Shown one piece after another: positions 32,671 through 45,054 of a DNA stretch of 64,000 bases (positions are counted from its first letter, which is position 1; each line of letters begins with the position of its first letter). This DNA is from Phascolarctos cinereus (lineage: Eukaryota > Chordata > Mammalia > Diprotodontia > Phascolarctidae): contig NW_018343954.1 of assembly GCF_002099425.1 (NCBI RefSeq), positions 23,335,501 through 23,399,500 of the forward strand. The letters are read 5' to 3'. Under the pieces are notes generated by a model that worked only from the letters and a program-made list of their open reading frames with translations, had not been told where the DNA came from and did no database searches. The position numbers and the translations under genes were made by a program.

Positions 32671-34470
32671 AGGAATTGCAATTATCTCGAATTACACATA
32701 TAGCCAAGCTTAACTATTCAGATTGAGCTACTAGTTTAGGGGCCTTGTTTATTTGGTTTTTGATCTATATTGCTCAGATCCATTGATTAATTACTCAGTG
32801 CTCTGCATTGCTTTAGTGGAGACAGTGTAACTTCAGGAAATGTGTTTTGGGGGAGCTGGTACCTTTATGACTCTCAGCCTAGAATCATTAGGTTAGGCAG
32901 TAGCTTGATAGAAGCACTAAAGATTTCAGGCTCTCTGGAAAGCACTGATTGACATTAAACAATCTTTCATACTTCTGACTTTCTGAATTAAAAAAAAAAA
33001 TGAAGGTGCTAAGATTCCCAATGCAGTGAAGTATCCCTAGTAGAATTTTTCTGAAATGCTCAACTGTGTTCTGTTCTGCTGATGTCAGTGAAAGCTGGCA
33101 CCAACTTGAGGCCTCTGAGCCCAAACGGAGACAGCGGATTAAAATCTGACATCAGGAGTTGGAGAGAAGTTATTCCTGCATTCTCTATGAGTCCCATAAT
33201 ATTTAGGTATGCAATGTAACAGGAGGAAAATAAATAAAAGCTGTACTACCAAACTACAAAAAGTGAAATTTTTAATAAGGGGTATTACAGTTGATGCCCA
33301 TTTATTTATTTCTCTAAGGCTTTTTTCATATAGATTGAGCTAAGCTCTATAATGGAATGAGAGTAAATAAAAACTCAGTTGTAATTTGTAGTCCACAGTA
33401 AGGAGGAGAAGAGAGGAGAGTAAGTATTACAGCAGGAAAGGAAAATCTTCTATTTAAATAATTGAAGATTCTTTTGCAAAGAGAACTGAGTTAAAGTTTG
33501 TTGACCTTTCCATTAATTTCTTATTTCTTGGCCTCATAATGAAACAAGATGATAAAATGTGGTTATTATAGCAGGTTGCACGCTTTAAAGGAATAAAATT
33601 ATATAAAATAGATACAAAGAAACTGACTCAGTGAAAAGAATTGATTTTTTCATCTCTGTTCATTTTCACATATTTTCTAATTAATGAAAAAGTATTTTAA
33701 ACATATATTGGTAATTTCACAGAAAAATGTGTCCCTTCATATGAAAATTTTTGAGACTCTTGGGGGATGCTTTTCCATAAGGAGAAAAGCTTAACTTTTG
33801 CTCCATTGCGAGGATTTTGTAGAAAGCTAAGATTTATTCAACATTTCTCAAAAATAAATCAGAAGCTTTATCTTAGAACATGCTTAAAGGATTGAAGAGC
33901 ATCCCCCAAAAATGCTGCAGTCTCCTCAAAATTATTAATAGAGTTCTCATATTATGTCCTTCTACTCAGGAATTTGAATACTTTAATCAGGAAATCCTTT
34001 ACTGAGCACTATGGTCTTCCTAATTATATTCTAGCTGCTGGGGGAGGAGAAAGGAAGAAGACAGTGAAGAAGTAAAAAGCCCAGTGCCTTCCTTTGGGGC
34101 CTCATGATTTAGAAAAGAGACAGAACAGCAGTTTTAGTTTAAGAGGAACATTTTGCAAGTGAAGGTAGGGTTTGATTTCTCTAACTCCTGTGACATACGG
34201 TTGGTTTTTATGACTGATTTTCACATTAGAATTCCACATTTGGTTTTACTTTTAGCTCTTCCTGCAGACTTCATCTGCCATGTGTGAGAGAGAGGTGAGG
34301 AGAAGGTCTCTTTCTACACCACTCTCCCTCAGGTCCCATACCCACTGGCCCTTGCCAACTGCAACTGTGCCTGTTGAATCATCAGGGAAAGCTACCTGTA
34401 AGCCTCCATCACACCACCCTATGACTAAAGATAATGATGCTGATTTCTTCTTTTAAGTTTCAACCTTCTT
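32671..34470. other. No recognised feature
   Basis: 1.8 kb of unique-looking AT-rich sequence. No credible frame and no nameable repeat. Confidence 0.4.
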
Positions 34471-34473
34471 GGC

Positions 34474-34785
34474 AAGGCAGCTGGGGTGGGGTGGAAAGCC
34501 TGCTGTATTTTAAATAAGAAAACTTGGGTTTGAATCCTGGCTTTAAGATATACTGTGTGGATGATATTTGGAAAGTCATGTGAGCTCTCTCAATGTCACA
34601 GGATTATAGAGCTTACGATGGAAAGAAACTGAGAGGCCATCTACTCCATTTCCCTCATTTTACAGACAAGGAAATAAAGGACCAGGGAAGCTGAGTGATT
34701 TTCTCAAGGAAGTACAAGTAATAAATGACAGAACCAATGTTGGAACTCAGGCCTCATGACTCCAAATTCATTGTGCTGTACTCAC
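34474..34785. repeat. CORE-SINE (plus) then MIR3 (minus)
   Basis: 34474-34600 has a tRNA-like head ('aaggcagctggggtggggtg', 'gggtttgaatcctggcttta'). 34605-34785 is a reversed MIR3 ('ccatctactccatttccctc', 'attttacagacaaggaaata'). Confidence 0.65.
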
Positions 34786-34981
34786 TTTTCTTATTTCTAA
34801 AAGGAGAGAAGATAATACTTGCCTTACCTCCCTGCATGGGAGACCCATGTGAGGAAAACACTTTTCATCCTAAGGGTATGTATATAAATGAGAACTATCA
34901 TGATGCCCCTACCATAGTGAGATTCAATCCCCACCTTTTTCTTCTTCTGATTACTGTCATTTGGCCCATCCAGCAAAACAA

Positions 34982-35048
34982 ACAAACAACCAATGAATGA
35001 ATGAATGAATGAATGAATGAACCGAACAAACAAACAAATAAATAAAAT
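34982..35048. repeat. Compound (AATG)n / (AAAC)n / (AAAT)n
   Basis: Seven AATG units (34992-35021) are followed by AAAC and AAAT units. Probably an A-rich tail that expanded. Confidence 0.9.
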
Positions 35049-35079
35049 CTCTTTCACCTGCTACCTAGACCACAGAAGT

Positions 35080-35300
35080 TTAAGCTGGCTTTGAGGTCAC
35101 CTTGTTGACCTCTCTGATTTTCCAAATGGAGACACTGAGGCCCAAAGAAATTTGATGATTTCAATCAACCACTCACTCAATACAGACTTAGTAGGTTCTT
35201 ACCTGCTTGCCCAAAGTTACATAGTGATAGTGGCAGGATTTGAAATCGGGCTCTATGACAGTAAGTTCAGTGTTCCCTCCACTTTAACATAGCTGCTTCT
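35080..35300 (-). repeat. MIR3-type SINE with a short insert
   Basis: 'ccaaatggagacactgaggc' and 'gcttgcccaaagttacatag' are reversed MIR3. About 50 bases between them ('aatcaaccactcactcaata', 'ttagtaggttcttacc') look like a reversed L2 terminus. Confidence 0.6.
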
Positions 35301-35609
35301 TCTCATTCTCATTCCTATGCCACTCTCCAGACTCTTATAAGTTTTATCTTGTCTTTTTTCCATTGTACCCTCTGAAATTCTGATTTTACTTATCCCTTTA
35401 CATTTTTTCCAACTAAAAAACATGTTTTCTCTCTCTCCTAACCCACTCCCCAGCCCTTAAAACAACACCACCACCACCACAAAACCCTGGTAACAGATAT
35501 ACACAGTCATTCCACTTTGCATCTGCTGCTCTGCCTGGTTTCAACTCCACAGGACAAGATGCACCAGTACTAGGTATTTCCCCCTCACCCCTCATTTTCC
35601 CGTCTCCTT

Positions 35610-35735
35610 TTGGGTATTGACTCCTCCCTTAGATTGCAAGCTCCTTGAGGGCAAGACTGTGTTTCTTTTTATTAATTGTATCCCCAGGCTCATAGTAGGC
35701 ACTTCATAAATGTTTATTGGATTTGATTTGATAGT
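35610..35735 (+). repeat. L2 3' terminus
   Basis: 'cccttagattgcaagctcct', 'tgagggcaagactgtgtttc' and 'ctcatagtaggcacttcata'. Confidence 0.8.
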
Positions 35736-36289
35736 CAAGACAAAAAAGTTCCCATATTGGTTCTTTCCAAAATTCTTTATCTCATTCTATAGCGGTGAAT
35801 GGGGTCTTCAGGGAAGACTAGCACCTCTAATGTGAGGGCTTCCTGAGCCCTTTTCAGGTATGTTCATTCACCTTTGGTGTCCACCTTTACCCAATTCTTA
35901 CCTGTGGCTCCAAAAAGCTGTAGCATGGCTCAGTGGCCACACCCCAAAAAAACATCTCAGCAGATGAGTTAAACCAGGTTGAGGGTAACCAACAGGTTTA
36001 AAACCTGTTGGTGAATTAGGGAGATGTCTACCCCAAGCATATGAACTTTTCTTCCTGGCCCTGTGAGTTAAGGGTATAGAAGAAGTAATGACTACCTTTG
36101 GAGAAGATAGAAAAAGAATTTGATAGTTTCACCAAAACAAACAACAACAACAACAAAAAACAGGTTACAGGTAATGTTCGGAAGTGGAAGGAATGGAACA
36201 TCTAGAAATCAAGAATTAAGAGGCAAAGAAAAAGTGAGAAGAACAATTCAAAATAGTAACATCAACACTGAAAAAATAAACAACTTTGA
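35736..36289. other. No recognised feature; (CAA)n tract
   Basis: Unassigned, with a (CAA)n run at about 36137-36160. It also holds a short inverted repeat, 'accaacaggttt' / 'aaacctgttggt' (35989-36012). Confidence 0.4.
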
Positions 36290-36395
36290 ATGACAATTCC
36301 TATCAATGAAATGAACATGTTTCCTGAGGAATGATAATGAAGAATACTACCCCTTCCTGACAGTGAGATGATGGACTTAATATGTAAGATGAGAT
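36290..36395 (+). mobile_element. L1-related 3' UTR fragment
   Basis: 'gataatgaagaatactaccc' and 'cttcctgacagtgagatgat' resemble the 3' end also seen at 57845-58100. Confidence 0.45.
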
Positions 36396-36635
36396 GTTGT
36401 TTGTCCTTCATTTCAAAGAGGACCAATAATGTTATGGAGTGATGTCTTGACTCACCTGTGAATTGGATTTAAGTGAGGCAGAGTTGCACAAAGTCACTCT
36501 CTCTTCTAGAGTTATCGAAATGCAGTAGCAAGACAAAAGTCATGATGATTGCTGATGGCTTGGAATGCAGTGGATGACCTTGGCATCTTTAATATCGAAT
36601 TGACCTCTGAACACTCCAAAGTGCCTCCTTTCCCT
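36396..36635. repeat. Unnamed dispersed repeat 'B', copy 1
   Basis: 'gtttgtccttcatttcaaag', 'gtgaattggatttaagtgag', 'gcagagttgcacaaagtcac' and 'gaatgcagtggatgaccttg' match the reverse complement of 53480-53695. The family is not recognised. This copy lacks the outer 0.4 kb that the second copy has. Confidence 0.65.
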
Positions 36636-36639
36636 CCTC

Positions 36640-36960
36640 ACTTCTTCCTTTTAGAATCACTAGCTTCCTTCAAGTCTCATTTCAATTATCGGCTCTTATA
36701 GGAAGGGGTTTTCCTAATTTCTGCCACCCTAACTCCCAATTGCTACATTTTCTCTCTTTTGAAAATGCCACAAATATATTAACTTATCTGTACATATTTT
36801 GTGTTTCCTTCCCCATTCTTGCAGAGTATAAATACTTTGAGGACAAGTACTATTTGTTTTTTGTTTATTTTGGGTGGGAGTTGTGTCATCAACATCAAGC
36901 CTGACATATAGTAGGTGAATAATAAATATTTGTTTAAGTGAGTCATATTGAATTAGCAGC
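36640..36960 (+). mobile_element. L2 LINE 3' end
   Basis: 'tagcttccttcaagtctcat', 'ttataggaaggggttttcct' and 'tgacatatagtaggtgaata' give the L2 3' UTR in order. Confidence 0.75.
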
Positions 36961-37534
36961 AGTTTCTATTTTCCCACTTTCATTGCTCAGCTGCCCTGCC
37001 TCTCCAGATGCAGAAACAACTAAAATTCAAGGTTGTTGATACCACTTCCAAGGAAGTTTACTACCTTAGTATGGGAATTTTTCTGGTAAGAAAGGAACAT
37101 GTGAGTCTCCCTTTAAGTTCTGTTTCTCCCCTCATATAATGAATTTTGATCATATATGGAAGCATTACATATGCTGATGCATGGTTTTTTGTTTTGTTTT
37201 AGCATAGGATTTGTTATGAGAAATAGAATTATTATACAGCTCCATGTTGTACCAATAGTTTGAAATAATTATGAAGATTCACACTTTTGGATGATGTTTT
37301 GTGTAAATTGTGGGGGGGGAAATCATTATAGAAGTGCTGTTTATCAGGATTTCAGATGACCTTCAGTTTCTGGAATAGAATAGTTAACAGCTATTCAGCA
37401 ATCTATTTAAGTTTTGTAAATCTACCCTGATAATATTTGTAAAGTGCTTATCACAGAGTATGACACACAGTGAGTGGTTAATGAATATTTGTTCTCTTCC
37501 TTTTCTTCCATTCTTCCCCATTCAGCCTGCTTTT

Positions 37535-40055
37535 TATTTTTTAAATTTATTTAAAATTTATTATTTATTTTTAGCATTCCATTTTAAAAAAATTTTGAGT
37601 TCAAAATTCTCTCTTTTCACTGCAGCCCCTAACTCATTCATTCAGAAGGTGAGCAATCTGGTATCAATTATACATGTAAATCAAGTAAAACACATTTCCA
37701 TTTAGCCATGTTGCCAAAAAAAAAGGCAAGAAAAATAAACTTAAAAAAATTATACTTCAATTCACACTTAGAGTTTGTCAGTTCTCTCTCTGGCGGTGCA
37801 CAGCATTTTTCATCATGAGTCTGTCAGAATTTTCTTGGATTATTGTGTTGGTCAGTGTAGCTAAGTTTTTCACAGTTGATCATTGTTACGATATTACTGT
37901 TACTGTGTACAATGATCTCCTGGTTCTTCTCACTTCATTCTGGATCAATTCATATAGGTCTTCCTAGATTTTTCTGAAACCAACCATCTCATCATTTCTC
38001 ATAGCACAATAGCATTCCATCACAATCATATATCATAACTTGTTCAGCCATTCCCTGATTGATGGACATTCTCTCAGTTTCCTTTTTTTTTTTTTTTGGT
38101 CTCTTTGAGACACAAACCTAGTAGCAGTATTTGTGGAGAAAATGTATGCCCAGTTTGATAGTCATTTGGACACAGTTCCAAATTATTCCCCAGAATGGTC
38201 AGACCAGTTTACAACTCCAGCAACAATGCATTAGTGTCCCAATTCCCCTACATTCCCTCCAGCTTTTGTTATTTTCCTTTTCTATAATGTTATCCAATCT
38301 GTTGATATGAAGCGGTACCTGCATTTCTCTAATCAACAGTGAGAGCATTTTATGTGACTATAGATAGATTTCTTATTTTGAAAACTGCCTTTTCATATCC
38401 TTTGACCATTTATCAATTTATCAATCAAATTTCTGTAATTGACTCAGTTCTCTATATATTTGAGTAATGAGGCCTTTATTAAAGAAACGCTGCAAATGTC
38501 CCCCCAAGTTTCTTTTTTTTCTTCTAATTTGGGATTCATTGGTTTTGGTCTGCGCAAAAGCTTTTAAATTTCAAATAATCAAAAGTATACATTATATTTC
38601 CTGTGATCCTCTCTATCTTGTGTAGTCACAATCTCTCCCCTCATCCAGAGATCTGACAGGTAAATTTTTCTATGCTCCTGTAATTTGTTTGTAATAATAT
38701 TCCATATGTTTAAATCATGTACCTATTATTATATTACCTTGGTATACAGTGTGAACTGTTCTATACCTAGTTTTCTGCCAAATTGCTTTCCAGTTTTCCC
38801 AGTAATTTTGGTCAAATCATGAGGTCTTACCCCCAAAGCTTGGACCTTTGGATTTATCAAATAATAGATTACTATGGTCATTTACTACTGTGTATAACAT
38901 ACCTGATTTAATCTATTGTTCTACCACTCTATTTCTCAGATAGTAGTAGCTTGTATTGATGATCATCGTTTTGTAATATAGTTGAAAATCAGGATCTGCT
39001 AGGCCACCATCCATCAAAATTTTTCTTTAATTTCTTTAATTTCCTATTTTTCATTCTTCCAGATTAATATTTTTTTATTTTTTCTAGCTTTGTAAAATAA
39101 TCCTTTAGCAGTTTGTGATTGGTGTGGCAAAGTAAATTAATTTAGGCAGAATTATAATTTTTATTGTATTGGCTCAGTAATTACTGAGTAATTACTATTT
39201 TTTCAATTGTTCAGATCTATCTTTATTTGTCTGAAAAGTGTTTTGTAATTGTGATCATGTAATCTCTGAGTTTTCTTGGTAGTATAAAATACTTCATATG
39301 TCTGCAGTTATTTTAAATAGAATTTCTCTTTCCATCTCTTCCTGCTGAGTGTTGTTGGTAACATGTAGAAACACTCAAGATTTCTGGGGGTTTATTTTAT
39401 ATCCTGTAACTTTGATAATGTTAGTAATTATTTCAACTAGTTATTTTTTGTTGTTGTTGCTGTTGTTGATTCTTGAAGCATAACATCACATTATCTGTAA
39501 GACCAATAGTTTTATTTCCTTGTTGCCTATTCTTATTCCTTTACTTCCTTTTTCTTCTTTTATTACTATAGCTAACATTTCTAGTAAAACATTGAATAAT
39601 AGTGGTGATAATGGACACCCTTGCTTCATCTCTGATCTCATTGGGAAAGTGTTTATTTTATTCCCATTGCAGATAATGCTTGCTCTTGGTTGATAGGTAC
39701 TAGCCTTTTGTAAGAGAAGTCTATTTATTCCTATGCTTTCTAGCGCTTTTAATGGGAAAGGGTGTTGTATTTTGTCAAAAGCTTTTTTTCTGCATATATT
39801 GAAATAATCCTATGATTTTGTTCATTTTTGTTATTGATATGATCAATTCTGCTGATGGTTTTCCTAATATTGAACCAGTCCTGCATTCCTACCATAAATC
39901 CCACTGAGTCATAGTGTTTTTTTGTTATGTTACTGTAATCTCTTTTCTAGTATTTTATTTTAAAAATTTGTATCAATACTCATCAGGGAAATTGGACTAT
40001 AGTTTTCTTTCTCTGTTTTTGCTTTCCCTGGTTTAGGTGTCAAAATCATATTTAG
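37535..40055 (-). mobile_element. L1, 5'-truncated (3' UTR through the reverse transcriptase)
   Basis: The plus strand shows poly(T)-like sequence, the reversed 3' UTR ('catttttcatcatgagtctg'), the ORF2 C-terminus ('ttcagccattccctgattga') and then upstream ORF2. It ends in RT sequence near 40000 ('aaattggactatagttttct', reversed N-Y-R-P-I-S-L region). It is moderately diverged with many frame breaks. It abuts a second L1 head to head. Confidence 0.85.
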
Positions 40056-41880
40056 GAGTCTACCTCTCAAAACAAACTCAGGAACTATATGAAGACAATT
40101 ACAAAACATTTTTCACACAAAGTCAAATCTAAATAATTGGAAAAATATCAGTTGCTCATGGGTACGCCAAGCTAATACAATAAAAATCACATTTCTACCT
40201 AAGCTAATTTACTTATTCAGCGCCATACCAAACTACCAAAACATTATTTTAGAGAGTTAGAAAAAGAGTCAAAAAAAATAAAAAAATAAGAATAACAAGA
40301 TTCATTTGGAAGAACAAAAGGTCCAGAATATCAAAGGAACTAATGAAAAGAAATGGAGGGGAAGGTGACCTAGCCATTCCAGATCTTAAATTGTATTATA
40401 AAGCAGCAATCATCAAAACTGCTTGGTACTAGCTAAGAAATAGAGTGGTGGATCAGTAAGAATAGGTTAAATATGCAAGACACAGTGGTCAATGACTATA
40501 GTAATCTATCATTGGATAAACCCAAAGACCCCAGCTTCTGGGATAAGAACCCACTCTTTGACAAAAACCGTTGGGAAACCTGGAAAAGAGTATGGCAGAA
40601 ACTAGCATAGACCAAAATCTCACACCATATACCAAAATATAGTCAAAAATGAGCTCATGATTTAGATATAAAAACTGATACTGTAAGCAAACTGGGAGAG
40701 CAAGGAATAGTTTACCTATCAGATCTATGGAGAACAGAAGAATTCATGACCAAACAGGAGATAAAAAAACATTATGAAAAGTAAAATAGATAACTTTGAT
40801 TATATTAAATTGAAAAGTTTTTACATAAGCAAAGCCAATGCAACTAAGATTAGAAGGAAGGTAGAAATTTGAGAAAGAATTTTTACAACCAGTCTGTCTG
40901 ATAAAGGCCTCATTTCTAAAATATATAGGGAATTAAGAAAAATTTATAAGAATACAAGTCATTTTCCAGTTGCTAAATGGTCAAAGGATATGATGGGCAA
41001 TTCTCAGATGAAGAAATTAAAGGCATCTGTAGTCATATGAAAAAATGCTCTAAATCACTATGGATTAGAGAATGCAAATCAAAGCAACTCTGAGGTACCA
41101 CATCACACCCATCAGATTGGACAACATGACAAAACAGGAAAATGATAAATGTTGGAGAAGATGTAGGAAAATTGGAACACTAACTCAATGTTGGTGGAGT
41201 TGTGAAATGATCCAACCATTTCGGAAAACAATTTGGAACTATGCCCAAAGGGCTATAAAAATGTGCATACCCTTTGACCCAGCAATAGCACTTCTAGGGC
41301 TATATCCCAAAGAGATTGTGCAAATGGTAAAAGGATCCACATGTACAAAAATATTCATAACAGCTCTTTTTGTGGTGGCAAAGAATTGGAAATTGAGAGG
41401 ATGCCCATCAATTGGAGAATGGCTGAGCAAGTTGTGGTGTATGAATGTAATGGAATACTATTGTGCTATAAGAAATGATGAACAGGCTGACTTCAGAAAA
41501 ACCTAGAAAGGCTTGTACGGTCTGATGCTGAGTGAAGTGAGCAGAACCAAGAGAATGTTGTACACAATAACAGCCAAGTTGTGTGATGACTAGCATTGAT
41601 AAACTTAACCCTTCCTAGCAATACAAGGACCTAAGACATTTCCAAAGGCCTCGTGATAGAAAATGCTATCCACATCCAAAGAAAGAACTATGGAATTTGA
41701 ATGCAGATTGGAGCATAATATTTGCTATTTTTTTTCTCTTCTGTTGAGTTTTGTTTCCTCTTTCTGGTGGTTCCTCCTATTGGCTCTAATTTTTACTTAC
41801 AATATTACTAATCTGAAAATATGTTTAATAAGAATGTGTGTATGTATATGTGTGTGTATGTATGTATATATAAAGTTAAG
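40056..41880 (+). mobile_element. L1, 5'-truncated (ORF2 after RT to 3' UTR)
   Basis: It starts 'agtctacctctcaaaacaaa' just downstream of the RT domain and runs to 'ctatccacatccaaagaaag'. It fades in TATGTGTG repeats near 41870 without a clear poly(A). It corresponds to about 39300 down to 37600 of the neighbouring minus-strand L1, so the pair forms a diverged inverted repeat with arms near 1.8 kb. Confidence 0.88.
41072..41506 (+). pseudogene. L1 ORF2 C-terminal domain remnant
   Basis: 144 codons are open. K-C-W-R-R-C-R-K-I-G-T-L-T-Q-C-W-W-S-C is the L1 C-terminal cysteine motif. P-F-D-P-A-I-A-L-L-G-L-Y-P-K-E and W-K-L-R-G-C-P-S-I-G-E-W follow. In typical L1s the motif is C-x3-C-x7-H-x4-C; here Q replaces the histidine. 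It has no start of its own and is part of dead ORF2. Confidence 0.88.
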
Positions 41881-41967
41881 GGCCCTTTGCAATGCATGAC
41901 CATCACTATTTCCGTGATGCTGAGTTTAAATAAGATACCAGCTATCATGTGAGAACTCCTTTTAGCA

Positions 41968-42231
41968 TTTTTGTTATTCAATCATTTTAGTCATGTCTAA
42001 CTCATCATGACACCATTTGGGGTTTTCTTGGCAAAGACACTGAAGTGGTTTGCCATTGCATTCACCAGATGATTTAAGAGATTAAGAAGTGAGGCAAACA
42101 GAACTAAACAATTTGCCCTACCACACTAACATAGTTAGTATGTGTCTGAGGCCAGATTTTAACTCAGGAAGGTGAATTTTCTTGACTTCAGGCCCAACAC
42201 TCTCTCCATTGTACCACCTAGCTGCCCCCAT
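41968..42231 (-). mobile_element. Full-length MAR1 SINE with short duplication
   Basis: The RTE-type tail 'ttggggttttcttggcaaag', the CORE, and a head ending 'ccacctagctgccccc' on the plus strand. TTTTAGCA lies at 41960-41967 and 42232-42239. Confidence 0.88.
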
Positions 42232-42299
42232 TTTTAGCACAGAGAAGTCATTTTAAAATGGTTTCTTCTAACTCCACTCCACAAAAAGTTTGGAATATA

Positions 42300-42425
42300 G
42301 CTCCATGTTCTCTCAAATATAATATAATGTAATGTAACGTAACATAATGTATCGTAATGTAATGTAACATAACATATAATGATATAAAAATATAATATAC
42401 AATAGAATAATATAATATCAATACC
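42300..42425. repeat. TAATG/TAACA pentamer-derived minisatellite
   Basis: Interleaved 5-bp units TAATG, TAACG, TAACA and TATCG run from about 42312 to 42380 and grade into ATATAATA sequence. It follows the head end of the MAR1 SINE by about 70 bases. Confidence 0.8.
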
Positions 42426-42429
42426 AACT

Positions 42430-43079
42430 AATTTAAATGAAAGCTCTGACTGGAATAAGGTGTTTCTATAGCCAGAGACTAACAAAGATCAAAATCAGCA
42501 AATACAGTAGGCCTTATTTAGAACTGTTCATCATGCTGGTAAAGCCACATGGCTAGAAGGACGTAAGGACAGAGCGACACATCCATTATGGCATCGATGT
42601 GACTCATAGCAAATCAAGCCAGTTACACATTCAGGTACTGCAGAGAAATTGCATGTCTTATGTAAGCCTCGCTTAAGAGAGTCAAAATAAGGATCAGCTT
42701 TCCATGTAAGCAGCTGGAGCCAAAGGTCTGTCACTCAGAGCAGTAGCTGTATGAAACACAAAAGAGTGAACCAGTTCGTCCCTTTGTATACTGAGGGATG
42801 CTAAGAATATTCCTGTTGGAGCCCTGAATGGGACAGAACACTTCTAACACGTAAGCTCATATTTCTACAGTAATTTATAATTCACAAAGTACTTTGCTTA
42901 TATAAATTCTGTGAAGTACAGAATCCAAGTATTAATTGCAATGATTTGAAAGATCTGATTTTATCAGTATGGACTACCTCTCCACTGCTACAGGCTGAAA
43001 CTTTTCAATGACTTAAGTAAAGTCAATTCCATCAGTTCCTGTGGCTGAAAAAATTAATCATTTGAAATGTATATTGGCA
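42430..43079. other. No recognised feature
   Basis: Unassigned. No credible gene. Confidence 0.4.
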
Positions 43080-44280
43080 TCAGATTGGGAGGGACTTTAA
43101 AAGCTAAGCAGAAAAGCTTACATTTTGACCTAAAAGCAACGAAGAACCAATGGAGTTCACTGTGTAAGGGGTCTGACCTGCACTTTAAGAAAATCGCTTG
43201 AGGGCAGCTAGGTGGGGCAGTGGATAGAGCACCAGCCCTGAAGTCAGGGGAAGCCTGAGTTCAAATCTGGCCTCAGACCAAGCACTTGACATTTACTAGC
43301 TGTGTGAACCTGAGCAAGTAACTTAACCCCCAATTGCTTAAAAAAAAAAATCACTTGAGAGCTATGTGAAAGAAGGATTAGAATGGAGAGTAAGCCCGGT
43401 TGAAAGGTGAAAAAGACTTGAACTAGAGTGGTCACCATATAGGGAACAGATGTGAGAGATGTTGTAGTAGGAATGACAAAATCTGACAACTGATTGGAAA
43501 TGTGGAATGAGAGAAAGTGAAGAAGTGATAACATCAAGGTTTAACTGTGGTGACTAGAATGATGATGGTTTCTTCAAAGCAAATAGGAAAGTTTGGAAGT
43601 GGGGATAGACTTGGAAGAAAAGATAAATTCAGTTTGGGACGTGTTAAGTTTGAGATGCTTAAGAGATATCCAGCTTGAAGATACAGAAACAAGATTTAGG
43701 AGACAGACTAGGACTAAATAAATAGATCTGGGAATCATTTACATTAAAATGATAAAATGAACTGTTAGGAACTAATGAAATTACCTAGCAAGAGAATATA
43801 GAGATGATAGAAGAGGGCATGGGACAGAATCTTAGGGCATACCTAGGGGACAAGATATACAGAATGAATTTGCAAAAAGGCTGAAAAGGAACAATGACAG
43901 GTAGGATGAGAATGAAGAGTGAAATACCATTTAAAAAAAAGACAGAGAAGAGGGTAAATTATCCAGCAGAGGATGTTCTATAGTGTCAAACTCTACAGAA
44001 AGGGAGAGAAGGAAGACTGAGAAAAAGACCATCCAAATTTGGCAAGTAAGACAACATTAGTAATTTTTGAGAGAGCAGTTGTAGCTGAGTGATGTGGTTA
44101 GATTTCAGTTTGCAAATTGTTGAGAAGTGGGTGAAAGAAGAGAAACTAGATGGAATTTATCTAGATCACTTTTTTTCTAAGAGGCTTGCCTATGAAAGAG
44201 AGGAGAGAAATGGAATTTATTTGGAGATCTTATTAGGGATTAGTAGGATGACAGAGTCCTCATATGATGGACATAATATC
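43080..44280 (-). mobile_element. L2 LINE, ORF2 C-terminal half, with a nested SINE
   Basis: Reversed L2 sequence runs from 'accaatggagttcactgtgt' and 'gtctgacctgcactttaaga' through 'ttgggacgtgttaagtttga' to 'tggcaagtaagacaacatta'. That span covers the C-terminus and part of the RT. It is the longest L2 piece in the window, is decayed, and is interrupted by a SINE at 43202-43346. Confidence 0.8.
43202..43346 (+). mobile_element. SINE1/WSINE1-type SINE nested in L2
   Basis: GGGCAGCTAGGTGGGGCAGT to 'cccccaattgctta' plus poly(A). AAAATCGCTTGA (43190-43201) and AAAATCACTTGA (43347-43358) flank it, 11 of 12 identical. The L2 resumes exactly after it. Confidence 0.94.
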
Positions 44281-44384
44281 CATAGTGAAATCCTTGCCAA
44301 CTCCACAAAACATGCCCGGTTTGTGGTCTGCTGGCATAAGCTTTGAAATTGAGAAGTTCCCTCCACACCACCATAAGGCAATAG

Positions 44385-44525
44385 GGTTGTGTTTTAGTGG
44401 AGGAAAACAAATTATCATTTTGCCCCCTTTACAGATGAGATTACTGATGACAGAAAGTTTCTAAAAATTATACAACTAGTGACAGAGCTAGGATTCATAC
44501 CCTCTAAGGCCAGTGCCCCAAAACT
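44385..44525 (-). repeat. MIR-type fragment
   Basis: 'ccctttacagatgagattac' and 'acaactagtgacagagctag' are reversed CORE words. Confidence 0.6.
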
Positions 44526-45054
44526 CACATCCTGTTTGGATTCTTAGAGAATTTATATACTAAATCTGTTCTGGAATGTAACCATTCAGGACTGTAACAG
44601 AGATATGTCCCTTCTACTTAGTGATTTTCAGGTCACCAAGATACAGGTTCAGGACCAGGTACATGGAATCATGACACTAGTTCATAATCTATCTTTTCAT
44701 CCCTTGCCTAAACCTTTTCTCTGGAAGGGGCATAGTAATGAATGGACTCACTACATTCATGTGCAGTAGGAAGCTGTTTTGATCCCTTCATTCTCACTTC
44801 CTCCCCCTACTATCCTCATAACTTCACAAGTATTAGTGGCCAACAAAGGGCAGTCCTTTTCCATGGAAATATAGAATTAAAGCTTGTTGGTTAGATATGA
44901 CAAGCTGTAATGAATACGTTGTATGACTCTCCAACATTGGCAGTCTAAGACATTACCAATTCAGGGTCAACTTCCATTGAAAAATTTCAAGTCATATCTT
45001 GAAAGCACCATGATTTGGGCAATATGGGGTTATATAAAGTGGAGTAAAATAAAA
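44526..45054. other. No recognised feature
   Basis: Unassigned. Confidence 0.35.

Noticed and set aside
41239-41596. Minus-strand frames opposite the L1 ORF2 end
   Set aside because: They are antisense shadows of the L1 ORF2 C-terminus.
37535-41880. Twin-primed single L1 insertion
   Set aside because: Both arms contain the 3' UTR and overlap in consensus, which one transcript cannot give.
42300-42425. CRISPR-like or regulated direct repeat array
   Set aside because: The units are 5 bases without spacers, and the genome is mammalian. It is a minisatellite.
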